Source: Pseudoselenomonas ruminantium
GTDB lineage: Bacteria; Bacillota; Negativicutes; Selenomonadales; Selenomonadaceae
Length of the DNA stretch: 64,000 nt
NCBI RefSeq assembly: GCF_900142515.1
Contig: NZ_FRBC01000018.1
Location: 1 to 64,000, forward strand
Direction: 5' to 3'
Each line of letters opens with the position of its first letter. The stretch's first letter is position 1. Positions 49,706-58,699 of this stretch are shown here, in pieces. Under the pieces are notes generated by a model, which searched no databases, was not told the DNA's origin, and saw only the letters and a list, made by a program, of their open reading frames with translations. The translations under genes were made by a program, and so were the position numbers.

Positions 49706-51115
49706 TCAGCGCGGCATAAGTTTCCCACCGCCGGGAAGCTTGAGGCTTTTTTCCTGCAGGGCGGGATTGGCGGACTTGTCATAATAGATATTATGTTTGT
49801 TGCTTTGGATATTGCCAAAATCCTGCTGCGCATCGCTGATGGTCGTCACATAGGCATCGGCGGTCAGGTTCCAGCTGGCATCCTGAGCAAGGGTTACATT
49901 GGCGGCTTCGGCCTGATAATCCTTGTTGATGGTGCCGGTAAAGGTACTGCCGCTTCCCAGTTCGAGCGTGACCTTGCTGATGTTGTTGGCCAGAATCTGA
50001 CCGGTCAACAGCTGGTTTTTGGCCTTCAGGGTAAAGTCACCGCCGTTTTTCCCCTCGCTGCCCCAGCGATCACTGGTTACCTTCACGAGGATGTCGCCTG
50101 ACTGGTTGAGTGTCGTGTTTTCTAAGGTAGCGGTGGCCGTGGTGTTGGTAATATAGAACATGGGGCCATCAGACTGGTTGTTCAGGGTGGAATTGGTGGC
50201 AGAGAACTGGGCAATTCCCACGTTGGCATCCCCGGAAAAACTCTGATAGAGCATCACGCCGTGCTTTACATGGCCGGTTAGGGTGGAATCCTTGAGCACG
50301 ATGGAATTCTTGCCTTCCACGACGGCAATCTCGCTGCCGCGGGCCTCTCCAGTGCCATTGGTCAGCTGGATATTGCCTGTGGAGTAGATGCAGGGACTGC
50401 CCTCGCCGGAGGTCTGGATCCGTGCGTCATTGACGATGACATTGCCTTCGCCCCGGTCGGTGGCCAAAGCGCCGCAATGGGCACCTCCGGTCACGATGTC
50501 CACATCTTCGGCCTGTATTGTGCCGCCATAGGTCGCGTCAAGGCCCCGGGAAGAGTTGTTCCTGGTATGGATTTTGATGTGCTTGGCCTGAATCTGTGCC
50601 TTTTCGCCCGTGGCAAAGATGGCATTGGCGCCATCGGCATCGGAGAAGAGGTTCAGGTTTTCCAGCTCAGCGGTACTGTTATTGACCAAGATGATGGCAT
50701 TCTGTCCGGTAAAGTTGCTGGCATCGGCACTGGAACTGTCCCCGGACTTGGTAAGCTCTGCTCCCTGAAGGGTAAGGCTGCCGTTATTGCGTACCAGCAG
50801 GACGTTCTCATCGGTATTGCCATTGGCTAGCTTTACCTCATTGATGTTGCGGGCCGTGCCATCAATCGTTTCTGTGGCTTTGAGGTCTTGGGCATCATTC
50901 TTGGCCTCCTGCATGCCGCCGAACTTGCCGTCAGGCGGTGGCCCGGGGGGCAGCTTCCCCTCTGGGGGAACCGGTGGCTGGGCCATGCCATTTATGGCCG
51001 GTGGCTGCATATTGCCGGCAGCTGAAACCGCGGCATATGAGCTGCCCATAGCGCCTAGACAGGCCAGGCTGGCAGCGATAAGGCGCTGTTTTTGTTTTGG
51101 TGTCAGAAAGGACAT
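49706..51115 (-). CDS. secreted beta-helix repeat protein
   Basis: A 469-residue protein with a signal peptide (residues 1-32, ending SYAAVSAAG). A proline-rich linker (MAQPPVPPEGKLPPGPPPDGK) is followed by parallel beta-helix-like repeats rich in N, T and G: VLLVRNNGSLTLQGAELTKSGD, AIILVNNSTAELENLNLFSDADGAN, SIVLKDSTLTGHVKHGVMLYQSF. Similar right-handed beta-helix proteins are adhesins or polysaccharide-binding proteins. No autotransporter barrel follows, so it is either secreted or kept in the periplasm. Function unknown. Confidence 0.75.
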   Translation of the reverse strand: MSFLTPKQKQRLIAASLACLGAMGSSYAAVSAAGNMQPPAINGMAQPPVPPEGKLPPGPPPDGKFGGMQEAKNDAQDLKATETIDGTARNINEVKLANGNTDENVLLVRNNGSLTLQGAELTKSGDSSSADASNFTGQNAIILVNNSTAELENLNLFSDADGANAIFATGEKAQIQAKHIKIHTRNNSSRGLDATYGGTIQAEDVDIVTGGAHCGALATDRGEGNVIVNDARIQTSGEGSPCIYSTGNIQLTNGTGEARGSEIAVVEGKNSIVLKDSTLTGHVKHGVMLYQSFSGDANVGIAQFSATNSTLNNQSDGPMFYITNTTATATLENTTLNQSGDILVKVTSDRWGSEGKNGGDFTLKAKNQLLTGQILANNISKVTLELGSGSTFTGTINKDYQAEAANVTLAQDASWNLTADAYVTTISDAQQDFGNIQSNKHNIYYDKSANPALQEKSLKLPGGGKLMPR

Positions 51116-51176
51116 ATTTGTCTCGCTCCTTCAGGTAGAAAAAGACAGGAGCTGGTGGCTCCTGCCTTAGGTAAAA

Positions 51177-51464
51177 TCAACGTGTCTTGGGCAGCGGCTG
51201 CTTGTCACTGGGCTGCTGTTTCTCGTGGCCGCCCTGAGCAGGCTGCTGCTTTACCTGTTCTCCATGCTGTTTTTTAATGTCATTCTTCTGGGGCTTTTCA
51301 TTAGGAGCCTTGACGTCCTTCTGATCCTGCTGCTGGACAATCGGTGCCTTGGCAGCTGGTGCCGGATTGGCACTGGCCACATTGCCGATAAGACCGGCAG
51401 AAAACGTTGCTGCCACCAAAGCAGCTGCTGCCATAAATTTCTTGTTCATATTTCTTCTCCTCAT
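51177..51464 (-). CDS. small exported charged protein
   Basis: A 95-residue frame with a signal peptide (cleavage after ASA, residue 32) and a mature part of K, Q, D and P (VQQQDQKDVKAPNEKPQKNDIKKQHGEQVKQQPAQGGHEKQQPSDKQPLPKTR). The composition suggests an unstructured secreted protein. It is upstream of the beta-helix gene on the same strand, 61 bp apart, and may be co-transcribed. Family unknown. Confidence 0.65.
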   Translation of the reverse strand: MRRRNMNKKFMAAAALVAATFSAGLIGNVASANPAPAAKAPIVQQQDQKDVKAPNEKPQKNDIKKQHGEQVKQQPAQGGHEKQQPSDKQPLPKTR

Positions 51465-51576
51465 CTATCGTCATCCATGTGTTTATTTTCCATGAGGATC
51501 ATTATAAATATGGCATATTGGATTGAGATTAAAAAGACATTATATTTTCATTAAAGATGTCAGGGGGGCATGACAA

Positions 51577-52728
51577 TCATACCGCTTCCTGCTGTTCAGC
51601 TGCTTGTTGGGCCAGAAGCTCTTTCTTGGCGGAGTAGAAGCGCAGGCAGAAGATTATGCCCACAATGCCCATGTAGACCATGAAGGCACCGAAGGTCTGA
51701 CTGATATCGGCAAGGCCGGCTCCCCGGGAGATGATATCCCGCTGGAAGTGGAATTCCCAGGTCAGGGGGAAGATATGGCTGAATTTTACCACCCAGTCGG
51801 CAAAAAACGTGGTGGGGCCGGTCATGCCGCCCAGGATAAAGCCGCCGGGGACAAAGAGAATCATGCGGCTGGAGGCAATGCCGGGATTGGCGGCAGTCCA
51901 GCCAAAGAACAGGGAGAGGGCTCCCACGGTGGGGATGAAGAAGAGCTGCACGAAGAGGAATGCCAGCAGACTGCCGGAAAAAGTCAGGTCGCCCCAGACT
52001 CGCAGGATGGCGAGGCCCACCACCCAGGAGACCAGGAGGCAGAAACCGTAAGGCAGCAGACGGATGAGCAAATCCCAGGGCGTGCCATGCAGCAGGACTT
52101 CATCCAGCTGATGGCTGAGCCGCAGCCGGGGAATCATGCCGATGGTGGCAAACGTGAAGAACATGGAACCGAAGAACAGGAGAAAGCCCAGGGTTTCCCC
52201 GTTGTCCTTGGAATCCTGAGGATTGAAGAGATTGCGGACGGCCAGGCTCACAGAACCTTGGAGATTGTCGTTGCTGCTGCCGACATCGCCACTGGCCGCC
52301 GCATTGTCAAGGCCGATGATTTCATTCAGCGCTTCCTTGATATTGCTGGTATTGGCGGTGTTGGTGTTGTCGTAAAAGACGCCAATATTGGCAGCTGTGC
52401 CTGTGTAGCGGTCTTTTTCCAGCCCCTGCGGGAAGTAGACCACGGTAACGGCCCTGTCCTGATAAAACAGTTCCTTGGGGTCCTGCGGGGTATTCAATAC
52501 CGCCGTTACCTTCATGAATTCCGAAGCCTCGATGCGGTTGATCAGGGAACGGGTATAGGCGGAATTGTCCAGGTCGATAATGGCCACCTTGGCATCTTTG
52601 GCAATATTGCCAGAGAGGATCACTGACATAAAGATGGTGATGACCATGGCCACCATCAGGCAAACCTTTTCATAGGGCATGCCTTGTCCGGAAAACAGGA
52701 ATCTTAGTTCATCTCTTAGCGAATTCAC
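51577..52728 (-). CDS. ABC-2-type exporter permease
   Basis: A 383-residue membrane protein of the YhgE/YbhR type: one N-terminal helix, a large outer domain (residues 50-200), and five C-terminal segments (LGFLLFFGSMFFTFATIGMIPRLRLSHQLDE to TFGAFMVYMGIVGIIFCLRFYSAK). No ATPase gene is adjacent, as is common for this subtype. It overlaps the HlyD gene by 20 bp. It would export drugs or other compounds with the HlyD partner. Confidence 0.85.
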   Translation of the reverse strand: MNSLRDELRFLFSGQGMPYEKVCLMVAMVITIFMSVILSGNIAKDAKVAIIDLDNSAYTRSLINRIEASEFMKVTAVLNTPQDPKELFYQDRAVTVVYFPQGLEKDRYTGTAANIGVFYDNTNTANTSNIKEALNEIIGLDNAAASGDVGSSNDNLQGSVSLAVRNLFNPQDSKDNGETLGFLLFFGSMFFTFATIGMIPRLRLSHQLDEVLLHGTPWDLLIRLLPYGFCLLVSWVVGLAILRVWGDLTFSGSLLAFLFVQLFFIPTVGALSLFFGWTAANPGIASSRMILFVPGGFILGGMTGPTTFFADWVVKFSHIFPLTWEFHFQRDIISRGAGLADISQTFGAFMVYMGIVGIIFCLRFYSAKKELLAQQAAEQQEAV

Positions 52729-53803
52729 TGGCGTTCACTCCAATCGTCATGCCCGGGATAATGCCCTCCTGAGGGTCGATGTAAATGCGTACCTGGAAAG
52801 CAGACAGGTCAGACTGGCCCTTTTCCCGGGAATTCTTGAGGTCGGCAAAGCCCGGTGCCTGCGTGAGCAGACGGACGGTGCCCGTGACTTCTTTTTCCCC
52901 GGCTACGGTCAAGCCCTTGATGGTCATGCCTTCGCTGAGTCCGGCGGCTTGCTTTTCACTGATGTAGATGTCATAGTAGCTGCGGTTGCTTTCCAGCAGC
53001 ACAACCGGCGTGGAGGGGCTGATCATTTCGCCCTCTTTGGCCAGGACCTTCAGGACTTTGCCGTCTTCCGGAGCCCGCAGGGTCAGACGTTCCTTGGCCA
53101 CTTCCAGTTCCTTGAGCTGTACTTCCAAAGCGGCTTTCTGCTGGCGCAGGGCCTCCACATCGTTGGACATATTGGCGGCCGCCTGACGTTCCTGGGCAAT
53201 GGTATCCGTGCCGCTGCCATTGGTAGCAGCAGTCAGCTTGCTCAAGAGCTGCTTTTGCTGTTCCATATTAGCCCGGGCCACGTTGAGGGTCATTTCCGCA
53301 TCATCCAGCTGGGACTGGGAAATGGCGCCTGCCTGCACCAGCGAGGCCTTGCGGTTGTAATCCAGCTGGGCGTTCTTGAGCGTGACGCTGGCCGACTGTA
53401 CGGCAGCCTGCTGCTGGTCAATGCCCCGGTAGCTCTGGCTTTCATCGGTATCCGCTTTCATGAAGTTGATGCCCTGCGTGCCGCTGGTGGAGGCGATATT
53501 GGCATCCATCTGGGCAATCTGAGTCTTGAGCTTGGCAATGGCCAGATCTGTGTCTGTGGAATCCAGCTCCATAATCACATCGCCTTTTTTGACGAAATCC
53601 CCTTCCTTGACGGCTTCCTTGATCAGGCGGCCGCTGACGGAATCAAAGGACATCTTTACCTGTTCGGCCGTCAGGATGCCTTCTTTCTTCTCGGTGGCCA
53701 GCACCAGGGCGTCATTGCCCTTGTACATCAGGACCAGCCCGCCGACAATCAGCAGGATGAGGAAAATAATGCCAGTTCGTTTGGCTTTGTTCATGGTGTT
53801 CAT
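52709..53803 (-). CDS. HlyD-family membrane fusion protein
   Basis: A 364-residue protein: single N-terminal membrane helix (GIIFLILLIVGGLVLMYKG), biotinyl-lipoyl halves (GRLIKEAVKEGDFVKKGDVIMELDS and LRAPEDGKVLKVLAKEGEMISPSTPVVLLE), a helical hairpin between them, and a beta-barrel. It forms the periplasmic adaptor of the exporter. RBS GGAGC precedes the ATG. The MarR sites at 53821-53838 lie just upstream. Confidence 0.9.
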   Translation of the reverse strand: MNTMNKAKRTGIIFLILLIVGGLVLMYKGNDALVLATEKKEGILTAEQVKMSFDSVSGRLIKEAVKEGDFVKKGDVIMELDSTDTDLAIAKLKTQIAQMDANIASTSGTQGINFMKADTDESQSYRGIDQQQAAVQSASVTLKNAQLDYNRKASLVQAGAISQSQLDDAEMTLNVARANMEQQKQLLSKLTAATNGSGTDTIAQERQAAANMSNDVEALRQQKAALEVQLKELEVAKERLTLRAPEDGKVLKVLAKEGEMISPSTPVVLLESNRSYYDIYISEKQAAGLSEGMTIKGLTVAGEKEVTGTVRLLTQAPGFADLKNSREKGQSDLSAFQVRIYIDPQEGIIPGMTIGVNASEFAKR

Positions 53804-53820
53804 TCGTTTTGCTCCTTTTT

Positions 53821-53838
53821 AATTAGCTTGCTAACTAT
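53821..53838. promoter_or_regulatory. MarR operator before the exporter genes
   Basis: AATTAGCTTGCTAACTAT contains the dyad TTAGC-TT-GCTAA. A near copy, AATTAGCTTACTAACTAT, lies at 54376-54393 in front of marR. Confidence 0.75.
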
Positions 53839-53864
53839 ATGGGCGAAAGAAAAGTACCTAAGAT

Positions 53865-54350
53865 TTAGGCACTTAACTTTTCCAATAGCATGATGAGTTG
53901 TTTCTGTTCAGCCAGAGAGAGTTTTTCCATCAGCTTGCTGACTCGTAGGTAGTGGGGCGGCAGGATTTCCTCCATCAGCCGGGTGCCTTCCTCGGTCAGG
54001 CATACGACCTTGGCCCGTCCATCGGACTCGGCCGGCCGGATGGTAACCAGATTGTCCCGTTCCATGCGTTGCAGCATATTGCTGATGGTAGCCCGGGTCA
54101 CGCCTACCTTCTCGGCCAATACGGAAGGGGCTATGCCCTGAGCACCTTGCTGATGCAGGACAATCATGGTGCAGAACTTGCCCTCAGATAGATGATGCTG
54201 TTGTTGTATCACATCCAGGATGGATTGCTGAATCTCTTCGCTGGCGGTCTTGATGTTCAGCATGGCCATGACCGCTGCCGGATTTATCTCAGGAATCAGC
54301 CGCTTGTGTTGTTCCAGCTCGGCAAAGCTGGGTATTATTTCCCGTTTCAT
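53865..54350 (-). CDS. MarR-family repressor of the exporter
   Basis: A 161-residue winged-helix regulator. The recognition region is LHQQGAQGIAPSVLAEKVGVTRATISNMLQRMERDNLVTIRPAESDGRAKVVCLTEEGTRLME, with the usual dimer helices on both sides. It is transcribed with the HlyD/ABC genes, and a TTAGC(T/C)T(G/A)CTAA operator lies in front of each. It probably represses both until a drug binds. Confidence 0.9.
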   Translation of the reverse strand: MKREIIPSFAELEQHKRLIPEINPAAVMAMLNIKTASEEIQQSILDVIQQQHHLSEGKFCTMIVLHQQGAQGIAPSVLAEKVGVTRATISNMLQRMERDNLVTIRPAESDGRAKVVCLTEEGTRLMEEILPPHYLRVSKLMEKLSLAEQKQLIMLLEKLSA

Positions 54351-54375
54351 GAAATTTGCCTTTCGTAAAAATGAT

Positions 54376-54393
54376 AATTAGCTTACTAACTAT
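54376..54393. promoter_or_regulatory. MarR operator before marR
   Basis: AATTAGCTTACTAACTAT, one base different from the dyad at 53821-53838, 26 bp before the marR start codon. Confidence 0.75.
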
Positions 54394-54432
54394 CGATTAT
54401 AAGGATTTTCTGAGAAAAGTCAAGGTCAAAAT

Positions 54433-54470
54433 AAAAGAGCCTCGCAGGTTATCAGCCTGAAGACTCTCTT
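54433..54470 (-). terminator. terminator after the Gfo/Idh/MocA gene
   Basis: Minus-strand AAGAGAGTCTTCAGG/CCTGCGAGGCTCTT stem followed by TTATTTT. Confidence 0.7.
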
Positions 54471-54589
54471 ACCGTTGCAAACCAATGGCCTGCTCTCATT
54501 ATTCCATTTGTAGCTTCACGATATCATTTCTCTTATGGACGGACAAGAAAGTTTACGATTGTCAGGCATAAACGCTTCTTTTTCCGCTT

Positions 54590-55633
54590 TTAGCTCAGAT
54601 TTTCCCCGGCCTGTTCCAATATCTTCATTTGTGTCAGTGTTTGTTCCTTGGTTACCAACGGTGGTGCCCCGTTGAGGATGGTTTCATAGAGGGCATCGTA
54701 GTAGCGGGCGTAGTCGCCGGTTATGGTAGGAACTTTTTCTTCGTGGTAAAGGCCGGCATCATCATAGTAGATCAGCGTGCCATAATGTTCCGGCAGGTCC
54801 TGTCCGAAGTCTTCGTGGCCCGCAGGCAGATAGAACTTCTTCAAGTCGGCTTCCTGCCGGTCCTCGGTTTCTTTGATGAATACGCCCCGGGTACCGTATA
54901 CGGCAAAGCTTGGCCGGGCTTTGGCCCGGAAATAGCTGGACTTAACCGAGACCTTCAGTCCGTCATAGTAGAAGTCCAGATCAAAGTAGTCGTTCATGCG
55001 ACCCTTGCCCAGAAGCTGCCGCACATCACAGCGGACATCCTGCGGCTGGCCAAAGTATGACAACACCTGATCCACGGTATGGCAGGCATGGGTGTAGAGG
55101 AATGCCTGGTCCTGCCGATAGTTTTTTTCGCCTTCCGGCACCTGCGGGCGATAGTAGTCATAGTTCATATTGACTTCAAAGAGCTGGCCCAGTCTGCCGG
55201 ATTCAATAACCTGCTGGGTCGTGAGGAAGTCGCTGTCAAAGCGGCGGTTCTGATAACATTCCAGAATCAAGTCCTTTTCCTCAGCCAGACGGAACATATC
55301 TTCCGCGTCTTTCAGGTTCAGGGCAAAGGGCTTTTCCACGACGCAGTGCTTTCCGGCTTTCAGCACCTGTTCCACCAACGATTTATGGCTTCCTACAGGA
55401 GTGCAGATGATCACGGCCTGGATTTCCTGGTCCGCCAGCATTTCGCTCAGATTATCCGTATACGTGATGCCAGCAACAGGTGTCCAGCTGCCTTTGCCCA
55501 GCGTACGCTGGTACACGGTCTTGACCTTGATTTTCTCCGGCCTGTTCAGGGCAAAGGGCAGATGATAGCGGTTGGTGCTCTTGCCATTGCCGATATAGCT
55601 GATTACAAGTTCCTGCTGTTTATGCATAAGCAT
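54590..55633 (-). CDS. Gfo/Idh/MocA-family oxidoreductase
   Basis: A 347-residue dehydrogenase. The Rossmann part lacks the usual GxGxxG start and instead has ISYIGNGKSTNRYHLPFAL; EKPFALNLKDAEDMF is the EKP motif. The C-terminal sheet (LFEVNMNYDYYRPQ, YTHACHTVDQVLSYFG) resembles the YvaA/YhhX subgroup. Start at 55633 or the ATG at 55627, both near GGAGGAGG. Substrate is probably a sugar or inositol. Confidence 0.85.
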   Translation of the reverse strand: MLMHKQQELVISYIGNGKSTNRYHLPFALNRPEKIKVKTVYQRTLGKGSWTPVAGITYTDNLSEMLADQEIQAVIICTPVGSHKSLVEQVLKAGKHCVVEKPFALNLKDAEDMFRLAEEKDLILECYQNRRFDSDFLTTQQVIESGRLGQLFEVNMNYDYYRPQVPEGEKNYRQDQAFLYTHACHTVDQVLSYFGQPQDVRCDVRQLLGKGRMNDYFDLDFYYDGLKVSVKSSYFRAKARPSFAVYGTRGVFIKETEDRQEADLKKFYLPAGHEDFGQDLPEHYGTLIYYDDAGLYHEEKVPTITGDYARYYDALYETILNGAPPLVTKEQTLTQMKILEQAGENLS

Positions 55634-55659
55634 TTACCTCCTCCGGGGCAGGGAATGAA

Positions 55660-55995
55660 TTACTGCCAGTTTTTCCAAACATCCGGCGCATAGCCCAAGG
55701 TGGACTCCTTGCCGTTCCTTACTACTGGTGTCTTGATGACTTGCTGGTTCTCCAGGATGGTTGCCAGCTTATCGGCCATATAGTTTACCCGGGCCAGGGC
55801 GTCCTTGTCCTTGCAGTCTGGGTTAATCATGCCATCGATGCCTCCGTGGGCCTTGGCGACGGACTGGAACTCACCTTTGCTCATGCCCTTGTCCAGCATG
55901 TCGATGAACTGGAACTTTATCCCGCGCTCCTTGAAGAACCGCTGGGCTTTCTTGGTATCGTTACACTTCTTGGTACCGAAAATCTGGATGTTCAT
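55660..55995 (-). CDS. ArsC/Spx-family thioredoxin-fold protein
   Basis: A 111-residue protein: MNIQIFGTKKCNDTKKAQRFFKERGIKFQFIDM has one cysteine at the CxxT-like site of the ArsC/YffB group; TPVVRNGKESTLGYAPDVWKNW is the C-terminal signature. Members include arsenate reductases and YffB-like proteins; only one Cys makes a classic arsenate reductase uncertain. It overlaps the DUF5662 frame by 35 bp. Confidence 0.85.
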   Translation of the reverse strand: MNIQIFGTKKCNDTKKAQRFFKERGIKFQFIDMLDKGMSKGEFQSVAKAHGGIDGMINPDCKDKDALARVNYMADKLATILENQQVIKTPVVRNGKESTLGYAPDVWKNWQ

Positions 55996-56593
55996 GTTTT
56001 CCCTCTTTCACAGTTTCTTTATAAATGGCCCAGGTTGATTCCGGGCGCAGCAAAGTCAAATCGTTTGTTTTGGCCAGCTGGCTCATTATTCTTTCCACAA
56101 AGGCCTGCATATTGGGGCTCATGCCGATGCCGGTGGCGCATTTGTTCTGCCACCATTCGTATTCGGCCTGAAAGGTGAACTTGTCCCGGCCATAAGCCTT
56201 GCCAGCGCCGAGAGAGTCACAAATCAATTCCACCGCGTATTTGTACGGCATATCCTGAGGATAGGCTCCATGGTCGAAATTATCCCACCAGGCCTCATAG
56301 TGATGCAGGTTGCGTCCATGATGATGAATCCAGGCCATAGACAGACCGTTGTTTTTCTGCTTGCAGATTTTTATGGGCGAAACCTTGCCATTGTAGTATT
56401 TTACGCTTTCGATAAACTCTGTGGGGGAGAATTTTGACCAGTCATGCATAAATCCCTGCCAGGGAATCCCCGCAATACAGCAAAAGCGAAATACCCAATA
56501 TTTATGACGTAGGATCATCCAGGTATGGCCACAGACACGTTCTACCAGATTCACAAGCAAAGCCTCCAACGATTGAAAAATAGTATGCATCAA
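55961..56593 (-). CDS. DUF5662 family protein
   Basis: A 210-residue protein with the DUF5662 pattern: HTWMILRHKYWVFRFCCIAGIPWQGFMHDWSKFSPTEFIESVKYYNG, then AWIHHHGRNLHHYEAWWDNF and YKYAVELICDSLGAGKAYG. The many His and Asp residues suggest a metal-dependent HD-like hydrolase. Function unknown. Its stop lies inside the ArsC gene start. Confidence 0.75.
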   Translation of the reverse strand: MMHTIFQSLEALLVNLVERVCGHTWMILRHKYWVFRFCCIAGIPWQGFMHDWSKFSPTEFIESVKYYNGKVSPIKICKQKNNGLSMAWIHHHGRNLHHYEAWWDNFDHGAYPQDMPYKYAVELICDSLGAGKAYGRDKFTFQAEYEWWQNKCATGIGMSPNMQAFVERIMSQLAKTNDLTLLRPESTWAIYKETVKEGKHEHPDFRYQEV

Positions 56594-56749
56594 GTATAAT
56601 GCGATTTTTGGGCATCGTCAAACACCATACGATATATTTCAACATGCAACAGCCTTTTTGTGCGAGGTACTGCGTGGTATGTCGGATCGTACGGACTTGG
56701 CCAGGGCGTCAGAAGGTGCTGATAGCCATGAAAGTGGTGTTGACAAGGG

Positions 56750-57100
56750 GAAAAGAAGATACAGAAACGTATTGACAAATATGCCAGTTTAAAAGAGAAA
56801 ATTCGGAAAATATTCTTTAAGAACCGACAATGCTATGGATATCGTCGTATTTATGGACTCCTTCGCCGTGAGGGAATTATCCTTTCCGAAAAGGTAATTC
56901 GGCGAATTATGTCCGAAGAAGGATTGAGAGTACCTGTTAAATCGCATAAAAAGTACTCTTCGTATCAAGGTGAAATAACCCCTTCTGTTGAAAATCTGCT
57001 AAATCGGGATTTTCATGCAGATGCACCGAATAAAAAATGGCTCACTGATATAACGGAATTATCCATAGCTGCCGGTAAGGTTTTAGGAATTATCGCATAA
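56750..57100 (+). pseudogene. IS3-family transposase OrfB remnant
   Basis: The frame reads KRIDKYASLKEKIRKIFFKNRQCYGYRRIYGLLRREGIILSEKVIRRIMSEEGLRVPVKSHKKYSS and NRDFHADAPNKKWLTDITEL, the HTH_21 region and start of the integrase core (DDE first Asp in TDITE). After VLGII it stops at 57100, so most of the catalytic core is gone. It directly abuts the chimeric gene at 57116. Bases 56594-56749 hold further unreadable OrfB-like sequence. Confidence 0.85.
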
Positions 57101-57115
57101 TGATAGTCCAACTTT

Positions 57116-58693
57116 TTGTCCGCAGCCCCCCGACCAAATGACGGCCAGTATTATACAGTGTTCTTCCGGCAAGGGGAGCTTGTCGGGAATATACTGGTGC
57201 CAGGGGGAGAAATCAATAGACAGAACAAGGAGCTACTCAAGGCAGCCCAGGACTATCTGGATGCTAATGCAGATGATATTCCCGACCTGAAAGACCTGCC
57301 TAATCTTGAAGATGCCGGAACGGTAACAAGGTATCTGGTGGACAGTTCACTTAATAGCAGTTCCAGCATGGTATTTGTAGAAAGACATGAAGACGCTGTA
57401 GAGGCTCTTATTGTCGAACTCCACGAGCTGGATGAGCGTATCACAAATTTCGATGATGTGATTAAGAGTTTAGAGGCGGACTTCCAGAGGTTCCCAATAC
57501 TCCTAGACAGCATTGAATATCATAGCCCGGAGGAATACGCTCCCGGTGATGAACCGCTATTTATTAGTGAGATTGGAGCTATGGCTGTATTTGCACGGTG
57601 GATGTTTTCTGTTTCACAGACATTAAAGCCGAAGTTTTATTGTTCCTTTAGCGACACTTTAAAGGTGCTTAATTTAAGCTATGTCAACGCCTCTATCTCC
57701 CTATACATTGCTGTTGGCAATATGATTTTGGTTATATATTTTTTGCGGAATTTCGGGCAGGATTACTTCCCGGTTTTATCAGCAGTTATTTCCATTTTTC
57801 AACTAGCGGTTTGTTTAAGTGGTGTAGAAAAGGCAACAGAACCTCTCGTTAATATTTATTTAGGTGAAAATAATTTTGATGGCGTAATAAAAATCATGAA
57901 ACCAGCGGCCATAGTAGCAGCTTTCTTTGGTGGAGCAGTTATCCCTGTTATGTGGTTATTTTGTGAACCTATTGCCAGTATTTTCGGCATTGCCGATGTT
58001 GCAATAGTTGCTGAGGCCAAAATTGTTATAAGAACTGTCGCTTTCGCAATGCCCTTTGTGGCATTACTCTACCTTTTTACCATGTATTATCAAATTAACG
58101 GCTATTTCAAAATTGCCATATCGCTTTCTTTTTGTAAGGATTTACTTTTGTATACCGGTCTTCCGATACTGTTTTCCTCTTTTATAGGTGTGCGTGGTGT
58201 GTGGCTTGGCATGGTCGCTGTTCCCTTTGGCACTTTCCTTTTATTTACCATTGTCCTTCGTATCCGCTATCCCGAAACATTCCCCCTGCTTGTCTCCAAT
58301 AAGGATATCGTTTCTCAAGATGAAGTGCTTAATATCTGTAATGTTATCAAGCTTAGGGATTGGGCAGAAGGGGAATTTCAAAAGAGGGGATTTTCATCAC
58401 GATATGTTATGAAAGTCGGTCTCCTTGTTGAGGAGATTGGCATGAGCGTGGTAGAAAAGAATCTAGGCACAAATATCCTAGCAGAGTTGACCTTATTTTT
58501 TGACGGAGAACCAAAAATAATTCTGCGTGATAATGGCATACACTTTGACATGACACAAGATAATCTTAGTTCTTTTCGTGATTATTTTCTTTACAGTTTA
58601 TTAACTGAGGAAAATATAGGAAAAAATTTTCTGGAGACACAAAATTATAATCGACATATTTTTCGCCCAGTGCTGAAGAATAAAGGAGGATGA
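57116..58693 (+). CDS. chimeric half-MATE transporter with C-terminal histidine-kinase-like ATPase
   Basis: A 525-residue frame that starts with TTG after the IS3 remnant. Residues 1-150 (VFFRQGELVGNILVPGGEINRQNKELLKAAQDYLDANADDIPDLKDLPNLED...) are soluble, acidic and not recognised. Residues 165-400 hold six membrane segments resembling the second half of a MATE transporter. Residues 420-525 resemble a HATPase_c domain (VGLLVEEIGMSVVEKN as N-box, ILRDNGIHFD as G1). The N-terminal MATE half is missing, so the gene was probably fused by a deletion at the IS3 junction. It is AT-rich. The downstream ATP-grasp gene follows by 6 bp. Confidence 0.6.
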   Translation: MSAAPRPNDGQYYTVFFRQGELVGNILVPGGEINRQNKELLKAAQDYLDANADDIPDLKDLPNLEDAGTVTRYLVDSSLNSSSSMVFVERHEDAVEALIVELHELDERITNFDDVIKSLEADFQRFPILLDSIEYHSPEEYAPGDEPLFISEIGAMAVFARWMFSVSQTLKPKFYCSFSDTLKVLNLSYVNASISLYIAVGNMILVIYFLRNFGQDYFPVLSAVISIFQLAVCLSGVEKATEPLVNIYLGENNFDGVIKIMKPAAIVAAFFGGAVIPVMWLFCEPIASIFGIADVAIVAEAKIVIRTVAFAMPFVALLYLFTMYYQINGYFKIAISLSFCKDLLLYTGLPILFSSFIGVRGVWLGMVAVPFGTFLLFTIVLRIRYPETFPLLVSNKDIVSQDEVLNICNVIKLRDWAEGEFQKRGFSSRYVMKVGLLVEEIGMSVVEKNLGTNILAELTLFFDGEPKIILRDNGIHFDMTQDNLSSFRDYFLYSLLTEENIGKNFLETQNYNRHIFRPVLKNKGG

Positions 58694-58699
58694 TGAAAT

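Noticed and set aside
57137-57150. ACGGCCAGT resembles the M13 forward primer region of cloning vectors
   Set aside because: Only nine bases match and the flanks do not look like vector sequence; chance is likely.
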